DNA from: Salinisphaera sp. Q1T1-3
GTDB lineage: Bacteria; Pseudomonadota; Gammaproteobacteria; Nevskiales; Salinisphaeraceae
DNA length: 64,000 nucleotides
Assembly: GCF_003602005.1 (NCBI RefSeq)
Contig: NZ_QZWD01000014.1
Span: 33,518 to 97,517 of the forward strand
Reading direction: 5' to 3'
Part shown: positions 10,172 to 19,594 of the stretch, in pieces
Layout: each line of letters begins with the position of its first letter
Position numbering within the stretch: the first letter of the stretch is position 1
Notes under the pieces: generated by a model
Databases searched by the model: none
The model's input: only the letters and a program-made list of their open reading frames with translations
Told to the model about the DNA's origin: nothing
Position numbers and translations under genes: made by a program

Positions 10172-11270
10172 TCACAGACCTTGTTTCAGACTCGCCTCGA
10201 TGAATTGATCCAGCGCACCGTCGAGCACGCTTTGCGTATTGCCGACTTCCACGCCGGTGCGCAGATCCTTGATCCGCGACTGATCGAGCACATAGGAACG
10301 AATCTGGCTGCCCCAGCCGATATCCGACTTGTCGGCCTCGGTCGCCTCGGCTTCGGCGCGACGGCGTGCCATTTCCCGCTCGTAGAGCTTGGACTGCAGC
10401 TGTTTCATCGCCTGTGCGCGATTCTTGTGCTGGGATCGATCGTTCTGGCACTGCACGACGATGCCGGTAGGCTCATGCGTGATACGCACCGCCGACTCTG
10501 TCCGATTGACGTGCTGGCCCCCGGCCCCGCTGGCCCGATACACATCGACGCGCAGATCCGATGGATCGATTTCGATCTCGACCGTATCGTCGATCTCCGG
10601 CGAGACAAAGACGGCTGCAAACGAGGTATGCCGACGCGCGCCCGAGTCGAACGGTGACTTGCGGACCAGGCGATGCACTCCGGTTTCGGTCCGCAACCAG
10701 CCATAAGCGTAGTTACCGGTCACGGCGACGGTGGCACTTTTGATGCCCGCGACATCCCCGGCCGAAATTTCCGTGACCTCGGTCTCGAACCCGCGGTGTT
10801 CGCACCAGCGCAGATACATGCGCAGCAGCATTTCGGCCCAGTCCTGGGCTTCCGTACCGCCGGAGCCGGCCTGAATGTCGACGAACGCATTGTTCGAATC
10901 GGCTTCGCCGGAAAACATGCGCTGAAATTCAAGCGTGCTCAGATGAGACTCGACCTTGTCGAGCTCGCTGTCTATCTCGTTGACGACATCTTCATCGGCC
11001 TCATCGACGGCCATTTCGAGCAGCTCGGTGCTATCATCGAGCGTACGCTCTGCCTCATCGATGGGATAGACGATTTCTTCCAGCCGGGCTTTCTCCTGAC
11101 CGAAGCGCTGGGCCTTGTCGGGATCGTCGACCCAGATCGCACCATCGGCCAGCTCGGCGTCGATTTCGCTTAGTCGGTCCTTCTTCTCAGCATGGTCAAA
11201 GATACCCCCGTAAATCGCTCAAACGTTCGCGCAATGCGGTCATACGGGTACGAACGGCGTTTATGTCCAT
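10172..11270 (-). CDS. prfB: Peptide chain release factor 2, programmed +1 frameshift
   Basis: ATG at 11270 opens a 24-codon frame ([10 protein letters not shown]...RGYL) ending at an in-frame TGA (11198-11196). The preceding Shine-Dalgarno-like GGGGG and slippery CTT-TGA-C (GGGGGTATCTTTGAC) are the classical RF2 autoregulatory site. After +1 slippage at CTT the frame continues [13 protein letters not shown] to the stop at 10172, giving a 365-residue RF2. Catalytic [10 protein letters not shown] (GGQ motif) is present. RF2 recognises UGA/UAA and limits its own synthesis through this frameshift. Followed by lysS. Confidence 0.96.
11195..11215 (-). promoter_or_regulatory. prfB programmed frameshift site
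   Basis: Minus-strand CGGGGGTATCTTTGAC: an internal Shine-Dalgarno-like G-run, 3-base spacing, then CTT UGA C. The arrangement matches the RF2 autoregulatory slip site of E. coli, and both flanking frames encode conserved RF2 sequence. Confidence 0.95.
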
Positions 11271-11310
11271 AATAGAACCTGTACGGGGGCTGAATCGGAG
11301 GCGGATGATT

Positions 11311-11338
11311 GCAGGTTAATTTTTTTTTCACAACCTGC
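11311..11338. repeat. Inverted repeat in prfB-ompA spacer
   Basis: GCAGGTT (11311-11317) and AACCTGC (11332-11338) flank a T-rich loop. It lies between the divergent prfB and ompA starts, upstream of the ompA -35 box. It could be an operator or a leader structure; nothing in the sequence decides. Confidence 0.4.
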
Positions 11339-11346
11339 GTTCTTCA

Positions 11347-11375
11347 TTGCCAAACTGAGCAAAAGGTCGCATACT
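11347..11375 (+). promoter_or_regulatory. Sigma-70 promoter of ompA
   Basis: TTGCCA (11347-11352) and CATACT (11370-11375) separated by 17 nt, five and four matches to the -35 and -10 consensus. The transcript would carry a leader of about 88 nt before the ompA ATG, with AAGGGAG as ribosome-binding site near 11456. Confidence 0.6.
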
Positions 11376-11470
11376 CTGCCTGCACGTCACCGGTTTGGGA
11401 ACTCTGCTTCGCCCCATCGGTGAATGGGACCGCACAATAAACCTAAACCCGTTCAAGGGAGTTTTGAGTT

Positions 11471-12658
11471 ATGCAATTCAAGCAACCGCTTACCGCATGC
11501 GTTGCCGGCGCGCTGGGGCTCGCCTTCTCGGCTGGCGCATTCGCAGCCGACGCCACCGGCATCCCCGGTAGTGACCCGAACACCCCGCAGGACAAGCGCT
11601 TCTATGTCGCGCCGATGGTCTCCTACGGGTTTTTCCAGAATGACTCCATCGGTCAGGGCAACGACAGCTTCGACCGTCTGCATGTCGACAACGACAGCAG
11701 CGTCGGCACCACGCTGGCCGTTGGTAAGCCGATCAACAGCTGGTTGAACCTTGAGCTGTTCGGCTTCTATTTCAACCCGGACCAGAAGCTCAACGGCAAC
11801 GACGCCGGCGACGCCGACCTGTACGGCTTCGGCCTCGATGCGCTGTTCTTCCCGGCCCGCGACACCTTCCCGGTCTACGGTATCCTGGGCGCCGCCTGGG
11901 GCAAGAAGGATCCGGGCTACGGCTCGATCAATGGCAACAACGTCGGCGACGATGCTGACGCCGACTTCCTCGATGCCGGTGTCGGTTACATGTACACCCT
12001 CAACGACTACGGTCTGAAGGTGCGCGCCGAGTATCGTTATCGTTACACCACCGTCGACTCCGCCGACGTGCTGGGTGCCGGTTACGAAGACGCCCGCTAC
12101 AACGACCATATCGTGTCGCTGGGCCTGCAGATCCCGATCGGTGCGCCCCCGCAGGCGCCGGCCCCGGCCCCCGCGCCGACTCCGGCCCAGCCGCAGGATA
12201 GCGACGGCGACGGCGTGATCGACGCCAACGACCAGTGCCCGGGTACCCCGCGCGGCACCGAAGTCGATGCCCGTGGCTGCCCGATCGAGAAGAAAGCCCC
12301 GATCGTGCTGAAGGGCGTGACCTTCGAGTTCGATTCGTCGAAGCTGACCTCGCAGGCCACCAACCGCCTGGATAACGTGGTCGACGCGCTGAACGCGAGC
12401 CCGAACGTCGACTTCCGCGTTGACGGCTACACCGACAGCGTCGGTACCCAGCAGTACAACCTGGGCCTGTCGCAGCGTCGTGTTGACTCGGTCAAGAGCT
12501 ACCTGATGAACCATGGCATCTCCTCCAGCCGCATCACCGGCACGGAAGGTCATGGCGAGTCGAATCCGGTGGCCACGAACGAGACCGCAGCCGGCCGCGC
12601 TCAGAACCGTCGCGTCGAGCTGCACGTGACCAACCAGGGCGACGACAGCGGCATGTAA
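11471..12658 (+). CDS. ompA: OmpA-family outer-membrane protein
   Basis: 395 residues. A signal peptide of about 25 residues (cleavage after AGAFA) precedes an N-terminal beta-barrel with alternating aromatic strands. A Pro/Ala linker (PPQAPAPAPAPTPAQPQ) leads to a thrombospondin-type-3-like calcium motif (DSDGDGVIDANDQCPGT). The C-terminal OmpA peptidoglycan-binding domain (FEFDSSKLT, DGYTDSVGTQQYN, ...GRAQNRRVEL) completes it. It anchors the outer membrane to peptidoglycan, as in OprF. It has its own promoter and a strong terminator, so it is monocistronic. Confidence 0.92.
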   Translation: MQFKQPLTACVAGALGLAFSAGAFAADATGIPGSDPNTPQDKRFYVAPMVSYGFFQNDSIGQGNDSFDRLHVDNDSSVGTTLAVGKPINSWLNLELFGFYFNPDQKLNGNDAGDADLYGFGLDALFFPARDTFPVYGILGAAWGKKDPGYGSINGNNVGDDADADFLDAGVGYMYTLNDYGLKVRAEYRYRYTTVDSADVLGAGYEDARYNDHIVSLGLQIPIGAPPQAPAPAPAPTPAQPQDSDGDGVIDANDQCPGTPRGTEVDARGCPIEKKAPIVLKGVTFEFDSSKLTSQATNRLDNVVDALNASPNVDFRVDGYTDSVGTQQYNLGLSQRRVDSVKSYLMNHGISSSRITGTEGHGESNPVATNETAAGRAQNRRVELHVTNQGDDSGM

Positions 12659-12699
12659 ACCGGCCGACGGTACTGCCGTCTTCGGTTGAAACCGCAAAG

Positions 12700-12732
12700 G
12701 CCCGACTCCTTGAAGGAGTCGGGTCTTTTTTT
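12700..12732 (+). terminator. Rho-independent terminator of ompA
   Basis: CCCGACTCC (12701-12709) pairs with GGAGTCGGG around a short TTGAA loop, followed by TCTTTTTTT. It lies 45 nt after the ompA stop. The 12733-12917 stretch after it shows no gene. Confidence 0.93.
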
Positions 12733-12917
12733 GTCTGAAGATTGCGCGATACCGTCCGGCAGGCGAACGGCGCCCGCCGGAGACGAGACGCTCTTTTCCT
12801 TTATCGCGCCCGTGAGCCATCATCGGCTCGAACGCCGAGAAGGCTGCCTCGGCGTCTCGCGCCCGCACGGGACACGCCGCTGGGCAATGTTGGCCTGTTG
12901 TTTTAGTCTATCGGGCT

Positions 12918-13415
12918 ATGCAGCTGCCCCAGGACATCGAGCAAGCGCTTCGCGACATCGTTCTCGCCCGAGAACAGGGCCACCCGCTGATTCTCAAACC
13001 GACGTCCACATCCTTTGGCGCCGGTCTTGCCGATCTAGAAGCCGATACCGTCAGTCTGACGCCGACATTCGCCGCACGCGAAGCCGCGTTCCCACGCGAT
13101 CGGCACGATCTGGCCCTGGTGATCGACGCCCCGGACACGCTCGGACGACAACAGACACACGAGTTGCTCGCACGCTTGCGCAATACCCAGGCCGCCGCTG
13201 TCGTGGCGGCATTCGCGCGACCGGAGACGGACAATCCGTCGTGGGGACGGGGCGATTTTCTCGCTCTCGGATTTCGCCAGGCGGCCGCCGCACGGGCCCT
13301 GGCCTCGCCCTATTGGCTCTATCGTTACGATATCCAGGATTACAAGCTCACACCGGACTGGCTGAGCTCACGCCACTGGGCGAACCCCGAGCGCTGGGGC
13401 AAGGAACGCTGGTAA
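12918..13415 (+). CDS. Conserved hypothetical protein (DUF6231-like)
   Basis: 165 residues, soluble, no signal peptide or membrane segment. The C-terminal third has a conspicuous aromatic block, WLYRYDIQDYKLTPDWL followed by RHWANPERWGK, which I recall from a gammaproteobacterial protein of unknown function (DUF6231). Residues 64-110 (DLALVIDAPDTLGRQQ...) look like an alpha/beta fold. Convergent with gluQ, 28 nt apart. No function can be assigned. Confidence 0.65.
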   Translation: MQLPQDIEQALRDIVLAREQGHPLILKPTSTSFGAGLADLEADTVSLTPTFAAREAAFPRDRHDLALVIDAPDTLGRQQTHELLARLRNTQAAAVVAAFARPETDNPSWGRGDFLALGFRQAAAARALASPYWLYRYDIQDYKLTPDWLSSRHWANPERWGKERW

Positions 13416-13443
13416 CCCCGGCACGGCCGTCACCGCCCAACCG

Positions 13444-14340
13444 TCAGACCGCGTTCAGCGACACCGCAGACTTCTGCGGAATACGCTCGACGCACCAATG
13501 GGCCAGCGCCCAGTCCAGCAGCCACGACGTGGACCGGGCTTCGGGCGTGACCGGCGGACGATGACCCAGCAGCGCCAGGCCATGCCAGGTCAGTTCACGC
13601 TTGCGGCGGCGATCAAGCGCCAGGGCTCCCGTGCTTTTGCCCAGTTTCTCACCCCGATCATCGACAATGATCGGCACATGCAGATAGGCCGTCGTCGGCA
13701 GTGCCAGACATTGCTGCAGCCATCGCTGGCGCGGGCTCGAGGTCAACAGATCAACCCCGCGGACGACCTCCGTGATGCCCTGGGCCGCATCATCGACCAC
13801 GGTGGCCAGCTGGTATGCCGTGATGCCATCGGCACGCCGAATGACGAAATCCCCGACCGCCCGGCCGAGCGATTGCGCCACCGGCCCCTGCACGGCGTCG
13901 ACCAATCGGATCGATCGATCATCCACGCGACAACGAATCGAGCGCGGCTCACGTCCGGCGGGCAGCCCATCACGGCAGGTGCCGGGATAGATCGGTCCTT
14001 CGTCCCCCGGCGGCCCCTGCCTCGCCTCCCGACGTGTACACCCGCAATCGAAGGCGTTCCCCTGACGCTTGAGTTGCGCGATTGCGGCGTCATACGCCGG
14101 GCCGCGCCTCGATTGCGACATGATCGGCCCGTCCGGCTTCAGGCCGAAGGCGTACAGTGTCTCGACAATCCGTTCGGCCGACCCGGGCACGACACGCGGC
14201 GTATCCAGATCATCGATACGCAGGCGCCATAGCCCGCCACGGGCTTTGGCATGGCAGTAGCTGGCCAGCGCTGCAACCAGGGAGCCGAAATGCAGATCAC
14301 CCGTTGGCGACGGCGCGTAGCGACCGATGATATCCGTCAC
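13444..14340 (-). CDS. gluQ: Glutamyl-Q tRNA(Asp) synthetase
   Basis: 298 residues, shorter than GluRS because the anticodon-binding domain is absent. The class I motif appears as APSPTGDLHFGSLVAALAS. Zinc-site residues are in FDCGCTRREA and YPGTC. The KMSKS equivalent is GEKLGKSTGAL. Attaches glutamate to queuosine in tRNA-Asp. It starts 24 nt after ccmI on the same strand, so it may be the distal gene of the ccm transcription unit; the common dksA neighbour is absent. Confidence 0.92.
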   Translation of the reverse strand: MTDIIGRYAPSPTGDLHFGSLVAALASYCHAKARGGLWRLRIDDLDTPRVVPGSAERIVETLYAFGLKPDGPIMSQSRRGPAYDAAIAQLKRQGNAFDCGCTRREARQGPPGDEGPIYPGTCRDGLPAGREPRSIRCRVDDRSIRLVDAVQGPVAQSLGRAVGDFVIRRADGITAYQLATVVDDAAQGITEVVRGVDLLTSSPRQRWLQQCLALPTTAYLHVPIIVDDRGEKLGKSTGALALDRRRKRELTWHGLALLGHRPPVTPEARSTSWLLDWALAHWCVERIPQKSAVSLNAV

Positions 14341-14364
14341 GCGGATCGTGATCGCTGTAGTGGC

Positions 14365-15198
14365 CTACAGAGACGGCACATCGCCCGCCAAGGCGTTGCG
14401 CCGCGAACGCACCATGTTTTCGACCTTGGGCGGCAGATCCTGTGCCAGGAGCCGATCCCAGAACCGGACCGCGGCCTTCGGTTTGCCGGCCTCGGAGGCT
14501 CGCAAACCGAGAAACCACAGTGCCTGTGGATTGGTCGGATCCTGCACGAGGGCCTGCTGGAACAACTGCCCGACATCGCCCTGCAGGTCCTGACCGGCCG
14601 CGAGCCGTGCCTGGGCTTCGGCCACCAGGAGATCGGCGTCCGGCGGCGAGGCAGCGGCATTGATCTGATGCAGCGTCGCGGCCGCTTTCTTGTACTGGCC
14701 CCGACTGCGATACGCCTCGGCGAGCATCAGCCGTGCGCCGCGATCGTTCGGGTCCTCGGCGACGCGTGCCTCGAGCTGACCGACCATCTGATCGACGTTG
14801 GGCATGCCGCTGTCTTCAAGTGCGCCGGGATTGCCGAGCCACAGATAACCAGCCGACCCGGCCACCACAATCAGTACGGTCGCCAGGCTGCTGGCCAGCC
14901 ACGGCCGGCCGGCCGCGACCGGCACGGCCCGGCCCGAGACGGACATCTCGGTCGCGGCATCGACATCGGCGAGCAATCGCGCGCCGAGCGCGTCCTTTTC
15001 TGCTGCCGCCTCGGCAGCCGATATACGTTCCGCGGCGACGTCGGCGTCGAGTTCGCGGCAGCGTTGGCGATAGACCTCGATATTGGCGGCCCGGCGCCGA
15101 TCGACGTCCGCCGCCGACTGTGTACGCCACATCGGCACGAGCGCGAAACCGAGACAGACGATGACCATCGCCGTGGCGACGAGCGTAAAAACAATCAT
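14365..15198 (-). CDS. ccmI: Cytochrome c maturation protein CcmI
   Basis: 277 residues: N-terminal membrane helix (VATAMVIVCLGFALVPMW), a heptad-like cytoplasmic segment, a second membrane helix (near LATVLIVVAGSAGYLWL) and a periplasmic TPR domain (VAEDPNDRGARLMLAEAYRS; LFQQALVQDPTNPQALWFLG). CcmI delivers apocytochrome c to the haem ligation complex CcmF/CcmH. Its ATG overlaps the ccmH stop. Confidence 0.9.
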   Translation of the reverse strand: MIVFTLVATAMVIVCLGFALVPMWRTQSAADVDRRRAANIEVYRQRCRELDADVAAERISAAEAAAEKDALGARLLADVDAATEMSVSGRAVPVAAGRPWLASSLATVLIVVAGSAGYLWLGNPGALEDSGMPNVDQMVGQLEARVAEDPNDRGARLMLAEAYRSRGQYKKAAATLHQINAAASPPDADLLVAEAQARLAAGQDLQGDVGQLFQQALVQDPTNPQALWFLGLRASEAGKPKAAVRFWDRLLAQDLPPKVENMVRSRRNALAGDVPSL

Positions 15199-15707
15199 CG
15201 ACGTGCCCTGGAGTTGTGGGTATCGCGCGGCGTGTCGTCCGGCTCGGCCAGCAGTGCAGCCAGCCGATCCCGGTCGAGCGATGTCTCGTCGGCGGCGCTA
15301 TCGCGGTCGCTGCGTGCCCGACGACGGGTGAGTGAAACGATCAGGCCGAGTCCGATCAGCAGGAGAATGAACGGGCCCAGCCAGAGCAACAGCGTCCCGA
15401 ATTTGAACGGCGGGTCATAGAGCACCCAGTCCCCGTAGCGGGCCACGAGATAGGCCTTGATCTGGCGATCGGTCCGACCTTCGCGGATCTGACGTGCCAC
15501 GATCTCGCGTAGATCGGCGGCCAGCGGCGCGTCCGAAGCGGCAATGCTGCGGTTCTGGCAGACGACGCAACGAAACTGAGCCGCCAGCTCGTGATAACGC
15601 GCGCTCTGTGCCGGTGTCAGCGCATCATCCGGTGCCGCCGAGCTCACGCCGCTCGCCAGCACCACCAGCAGCAACGTCGCGGCGACGATCGTCCAGCGCA
15701 TGTTCAA
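15195..15707 (-). CDS. ccmH: Cytochrome c maturation protein CcmH
   Basis: 170 residues with signal sequence (LLLVVLASGVSSA), the redox-active motif FRCVVCQNRSIAAS (CxxC) and a C-terminal membrane helix (LLLWLGPFILLLIGLGLIVSL). It reduces the CxxCH disulfide of apocytochrome c. Short form separate from CcmI, overlapping both ccmG and ccmI by ATGA junctions. Confidence 0.95.
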   Translation of the reverse strand: MNMRWTIVAATLLLVVLASGVSSAAPDDALTPAQSARYHELAAQFRCVVCQNRSIAASDAPLAADLREIVARQIREGRTDRQIKAYLVARYGDWVLYDPPFKFGTLLLWLGPFILLLIGLGLIVSLTRRRARSDRDSAADETSLDRDRLAALLAEPDDTPRDTHNSRARR

Positions 15708-16240
15708 CCGCCCTCCGCGCGCAGCTTCTCGATCAACGGAATCAGACGGTCGTTCATGGTCTCGTCCGTCACCGGGCCGACGACCTTGTCGCGAATGATG
15801 CCGTGTCGATCCAGCACGAACGTTTCGGGCACCCCGGAGATGCCCCAGTCGATGCCGGTCTGGCCTTTCGCATCGAACGCGATCCGGGCATAGGGGTCCC
15901 CGAAACGCCGCAACCAGCGATGCGCCTCGTCACGATCGTCCTTGTAATCCAGTCCGAGTACCGGCACGCCGGTGCGCTGAGACAGCTCGGCGATGACGCT
16001 GACCTCGCTCCGACAGGCCACGCACCAGCTCGCCCATACGTTGACCAGCGCAACCCGCCCTTTCATCGCATCGACACCGATCGTGTGTTGCGGGTTGTCG
16101 AGCGTCGGCAGATCGAACGGCGGCGCCGGATGCCCGACGAGCACCGAAGGCAACGTGTGCGGATCACGGGTCAGGCCATAACCCAGCACACCCACGAGCG
16201 CGATCAACACGATGCCGGGGATGATCACACGCCAGCGCAT
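15704..16240 (-). CDS. ccmG: Thiol:disulfide interchange protein CcmG/DsbE
   Basis: 178 residues; one N-terminal membrane anchor (VIIPGIVLIALVGVLGYGL), then a thioredoxin-like domain with WASWCVACRSE (CxxC active site) and the cis-Pro region SGVPETFVLD. It supplies reductant for cytochrome c maturation in the periplasm. Overlaps ccmF and ccmH at its ends. Confidence 0.95.
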   Translation of the reverse strand: MRWRVIIPGIVLIALVGVLGYGLTRDPHTLPSVLVGHPAPPFDLPTLDNPQHTIGVDAMKGRVALVNVWASWCVACRSEVSVIAELSQRTGVPVLGLDYKDDRDEAHRWLRRFGDPYARIAFDAKGQTGIDWGISGVPETFVLDRHGIIRDKVVGPVTDETMNDRLIPLIEKLRAEGG

Positions 16241-18228
16241 CAGGTGCCCACCTCATCCAGCGGACCGTGGCCGGGCGATCGGACGGCCTTCGCCGGGTCG
16301 GTCTCGCGGGCCCGTCGCCGACGCCAGTACCGCTTGTCCGACAGCGCCAGCAGCCCGCCAAAGGCCGCCAGGAAACCGCCCGCCCAGATCCAGAAGACAA
16401 ACGGCCGATCGTAGATCCGAACGCTCCATGCCTTGCCGGACAGCGAATCACCGAGCGAGACATACAGATCCCCGAACAGACGATGATCGATGCCGGCCTC
16501 GGTCATCTGCTGGCCGCTGTGGTCGTAGGCGCGCTTGGCCGGGGTGACATGCGCCACGGTCTCGCCGTCGCGCCGGATATCGAACTCACCGACACGGGCG
16601 GTGTAATTCGGGCCTTTCTCGGCACGAATACCGTTGAAGACAATGCTGTAGCCACCGAAGTCCACCGACTGGCCCGGCACCATACGGGCATCACGCTCAC
16701 CGCCGTATCCGGAAACCAGACTCACACCGATGACAAAGATCCCGACGCCGATGTGCGCCAGCGCCATGCCGAGAATCTGGCGTGGCAGCTTGATTCGCGT
16801 GCCGCGGATGCGCCGCCAGAGCTCTTCGAGCGCGGTGGCGATCGCCCAGCAGCCGAGCACGCAGCCGGCAACGGCGGCCACGACGTGCACGCCGACGGTC
16901 AATGCCGGCAGCGCCACGCCCACGACGACGGCCGCGATGGCGGGCAGCCACAGCCGGGATTTCAGCGTTTCGCGACGGGTGCGTTTCCAGGCCATGGCCG
17001 CGCCAGCGCCGATGAACAGCACCAGCGGCGCCGTCAGCGGGACGAAAACCTTGTTGAAATACGGCGGGCCGACAGAGATTCGCCCGAAGCCGAGCGCGTC
17101 GGCGAAAATCGGATAAAGCGTGCCGATGAGCACGGCCGCGGCAGCCACCACGAGAAACAGGTTGTTCATCAGCAACAGCCCTTCACGCGAGAGTACCGCC
17201 ACCGGCTCGCTGCCGGATTGGAAGCGCGGCGCCCGTATCGCATAGAGCAGCAGAGAACTGCCAACCACGATCGCGAAGAAGCTGAGAATATAGATGCCGC
17301 GGCTTGGATCGGTCGCGAACGCATGCACCGACACCAGCACGCCGGAGCGCACCAGGAACGTACCAAGCAACGAGAGTGCGAATGCCGTGATGGCCAGCAG
17401 AACGGTCCAGCTCTGGAAGATACCCCGTTTTTCGGTCACGGCCAGCGAATGGATGAGTGCCGTGCCAACCAGCCAGGGCATGAAGGACGCATTCTCGACC
17501 GGATCCCAGAACCACCAGCCGCCCCAGCCGAGCTCGTTGTAAGCCCAGAGACTGCCGAGCGTGATGCCGATCGTCAGGAACACCCAGGCCGCCAGCGTCC
17601 AGGGCCGCGTCCAGCGCGTCCAGGCAGCATCGACGCGTCCGGTGATCAGCGCCGTGATGGCGAACGCGAAGGCGACACAGAAGCCGACGTATCCCATGTA
17701 GAGCATGGGTGGATGAAACACCAGCCCGGGATCCTGCAACAGCGGGTTCAGATCACGTCCCTGGCCCGGGGCCGGGAACTGACGCGTGAACGGATCCGAG
17801 GTGGTCAGCGTGAACAACAAGAAACCGACGCTGACGAGGCCCATGACAGCGAGCACGCCGGAGGCCACTTCGCGCGGCAGGCTGCGACTGGCCAACGCCA
17901 CGGCCAGCGACCACATCGCCAGCTCCATCATCCAGAGCAATAACGAGCCTTCATGGGCGCCCCAGATCGCCCCCAGCCGATAGAACCAGGGCAGATTCGT
18001 GTTTGAATTCTCGGCCACGTAGACGACCGAGAAATCATTGAAGAAGAACGCCCAGCCCAGTGCCACGAACGCCGCGCCGAGCATCAGGAACTGCCCGACA
18101 GCGGCCGGCCCGGCCACACGCTGATAGGCAGGGCGCTGACATACGATGCCGTAGATCGGCCAGAGCGACTGCACCAGCGCCATCGCCAGTGCAAGGATCA
18201 GGGCCAGATGGCCGAGTTCGGGAATCAT
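16240..18228 (-). CDS. ccmF: Haem lyase subunit CcmF
   Basis: 662 residues from ATG at 18228 (MIPELGHLALILALAM). A polytopic membrane protein with the tryptophan-rich WWD domain WGGWWFWDPVENASFMPW, conserved loop histidines and a C-terminal periplasmic loop before the last helix. CcmF, with CcmH and CcmI, ligates haem from CcmE to CxxCH motifs. The start overlaps the ccmE stop (ATGA), supporting this start over a longer open frame that would overlap ccmE. Confidence 0.96.
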   Translation of the reverse strand: MIPELGHLALILALAMALVQSLWPIYGIVCQRPAYQRVAGPAAVGQFLMLGAAFVALGWAFFFNDFSVVYVAENSNTNLPWFYRLGAIWGAHEGSLLLWMMELAMWSLAVALASRSLPREVASGVLAVMGLVSVGFLLFTLTTSDPFTRQFPAPGQGRDLNPLLQDPGLVFHPPMLYMGYVGFCVAFAFAITALITGRVDAAWTRWTRPWTLAAWVFLTIGITLGSLWAYNELGWGGWWFWDPVENASFMPWLVGTALIHSLAVTEKRGIFQSWTVLLAITAFALSLLGTFLVRSGVLVSVHAFATDPSRGIYILSFFAIVVGSSLLLYAIRAPRFQSGSEPVAVLSREGLLLMNNLFLVVAAAAVLIGTLYPIFADALGFGRISVGPPYFNKVFVPLTAPLVLFIGAGAAMAWKRTRRETLKSRLWLPAIAAVVVGVALPALTVGVHVVAAVAGCVLGCWAIATALEELWRRIRGTRIKLPRQILGMALAHIGVGIFVIGVSLVSGYGGERDARMVPGQSVDFGGYSIVFNGIRAEKGPNYTARVGEFDIRRDGETVAHVTPAKRAYDHSGQQMTEAGIDHRLFGDLYVSLGDSLSGKAWSVRIYDRPFVFWIWAGGFLAAFGGLLALSDKRYWRRRRARETDPAKAVRSPGHGPLDEVGT

Positions 18229-18689
18229 CGTGAAGCCTGAAGTCTTGAGGGCATGCAGGACACGCTTGTCTTGGCCTTGAGCGCGCGAGCGGTATCCGAG
18301 GACATGTAATTCGAATCGTGCTTGGCCAGGATGCGATCCGCGACGAACGTCCCCTGGGCATCGAGCTTGCCGTAGGCGATCACGCCCTGGCCCTGGCGGA
18401 ACAGATCGGGCAGCGTGCCGGAATACGTCACGGGCACGCTGGCATCGCAGTCGGCGATGGCGAAATGCACCGTCATGCCGTCGCCGGGACGGGAGACCGA
18501 GCCCATCTTGACCAACCCGCCGATGCGGAATCGGGTATTGATCGGCACGGTGCCGGCCGCGATCGCGCTTGGCTCGTGGAAATAAAGCATGTCCTGCTTG
18601 AACGCGGTGAGCATCAAGGCCGCGGCCGCGGACAGGCCGAGCAACAGACAACCGACCAGCATCAGACGGCGACGTCGGGTTCTAGTCAT
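18225..18689 (-). CDS. ccmE: Periplasmic haem chaperone CcmE
   Basis: 154 residues with one N-terminal membrane anchor (LMLVGCLLLGLSAAAALML) and an OB-fold periplasmic domain. The haem-attaching histidine is H124 in LAKHDSNYM, with the conserved Tyr128. It receives haem from CcmABCD and hands it to CcmF. Overlaps ccmD by 8 nt and ccmF by 4 nt. Confidence 0.96.
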   Translation of the reverse strand: MTRTRRRRLMLVGCLLLGLSAAAALMLTAFKQDMLYFHEPSAIAAGTVPINTRFRIGGLVKMGSVSRPGDGMTVHFAIADCDASVPVTYSGTLPDLFRQGQGVIAYGKLDAQGTFVADRILAKHDSNYMSSDTARALKAKTSVSCMPSRLQASR

Positions 18690-18849
18690 CGACGAATTCC
18701 CCGTTGCGAATACGCCGTTTCAGGCGCCGATGGGCGACGAGCGGCCGCAGGACGTTGAACACCAGCACCACGGCAGCAATGCCGTAGGCACTCCACACAT
18801 AGCGGGCGTAGCCGCCCATCGCCAGAAATTCTTGAACCGAATCAGCCAT
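18682..18849 (-). CDS. ccmD: Haem exporter protein CcmD
   Basis: 55 residues (MADSVQEFLAMGGYARYVW... ending NGEFVDD) with the conserved FLxMGGYxxYVWxAYG motif and one membrane helix, then a basic cytoplasmic tail (RRLKRRIR). It releases holo-CcmE from CcmABC. Its start overlaps the end of ccmC and its end overlaps ccmE. Confidence 0.93.
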   Translation of the reverse strand: MADSVQEFLAMGGYARYVWSAYGIAAVVLVFNVLRPLVAHRRLKRRIRNGEFVDD

Positions 18850-19594
18850 CTTGCACCATCCGCATCACCCAGCGACTACGGCGTTCGCGCCAGAGCAGTT
18901 GCACGCGCATGCCCCAGAGCGTGAGCCAGCCGAAGATCAACGTGAAACCCAGCGCCCCCGCGAGCAGCGGCCAGAGCATGTCGGACTCCATGTGCGAGCC
19001 GCCCGTGAGCTTGACCGTCGCTCCCTGATGCAATGTGGTCCACCAGACGACGGAATAATGAATGATCGGCACGTTGACGACACCGACGATCGACAGCAGC
19101 GCACAGGCCCGGGCCGCGGTCCGGGGCGATTCGATGGCCTGGTGCAGCGCGATCACACCGAGATAGAGAAACAACAGGATCAGCTCGGACGTCAGCCGGG
19201 CATCCCAGACCCAGAACGTACCCCAGGTCGGCTTGCCCCAGATGGCGCCGGTGACCAGCGCCAGGAACGTGAACGAGGCACCGATCGGTGCGGCGGCCAC
19301 GATGAAGATCTCGGCGAGCTTCAGACGCCAGACCAGCGTGATCACACCGGCCACGGCCATCGCCGTGTAACCGAACAACGACAGCCAGGCGCTGGGCACA
19401 TGGATGTACAGGATACGAAAGACATCGCCCTGCTGGTAATCGGCCGGTACGAGCACGAGGCCCGCGAACACGGCATAGCCGGCCAGTACCAGCCCGGGCA
19501 CAGCGAGCCAGCGCGCCCATGACCGGCTGACCCCGTAGAAATAAGGCAACGACCCGAAGCGGTGAAACCAGCGCTTGAATGCCGATGTCGCCAT
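18842..19594 (-). CDS. ccmC: Haem exporter protein CcmC
   Basis: 250 residues from ATG at 19594 (MATSAFKRWFHRFGS). Six membrane segments; WWD motif as WGTFWVWDARLTSELILL; conserved histidines in YIHVPSAW and IIHYSVVWW. It loads haem onto CcmE. Unlike its neighbours it does not overlap the upstream gene: 159 nt separate it from ccmB. Confidence 0.95.
   Translation of the reverse strand: MATSAFKRWFHRFGSLPYFYGVSRSWARWLAVPGLVLAGYAVFAGLVLVPADYQQGDVFRILYIHVPSAWLSLFGYTAMAVAGVITLVWRLKLAEIFIVAAAPIGASFTFLALVTGAIWGKPTWGTFWVWDARLTSELILLFLYLGVIALHQAIESPRTAARACALLSIVGVVNVPIIHYSVVWWTTLHQGATVKLTGGSHMESDMLWPLLAGALGFTLIFGWLTLWGMRVQLLWRERRSRWVMRMVQDG

Noticed and set aside
11453..12868. 471-codon open frame on the minus strand opposite ompA
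   Set aside because: ompA has promoter, signal peptide, domains and terminator; the reverse frame is a codon-bias shadow.
16267..17943. 558-codon open frame on the plus strand opposite ccmF
   Set aside because: Antisense to ccmF with its WWD motif; the product is a polar low-complexity sequence.
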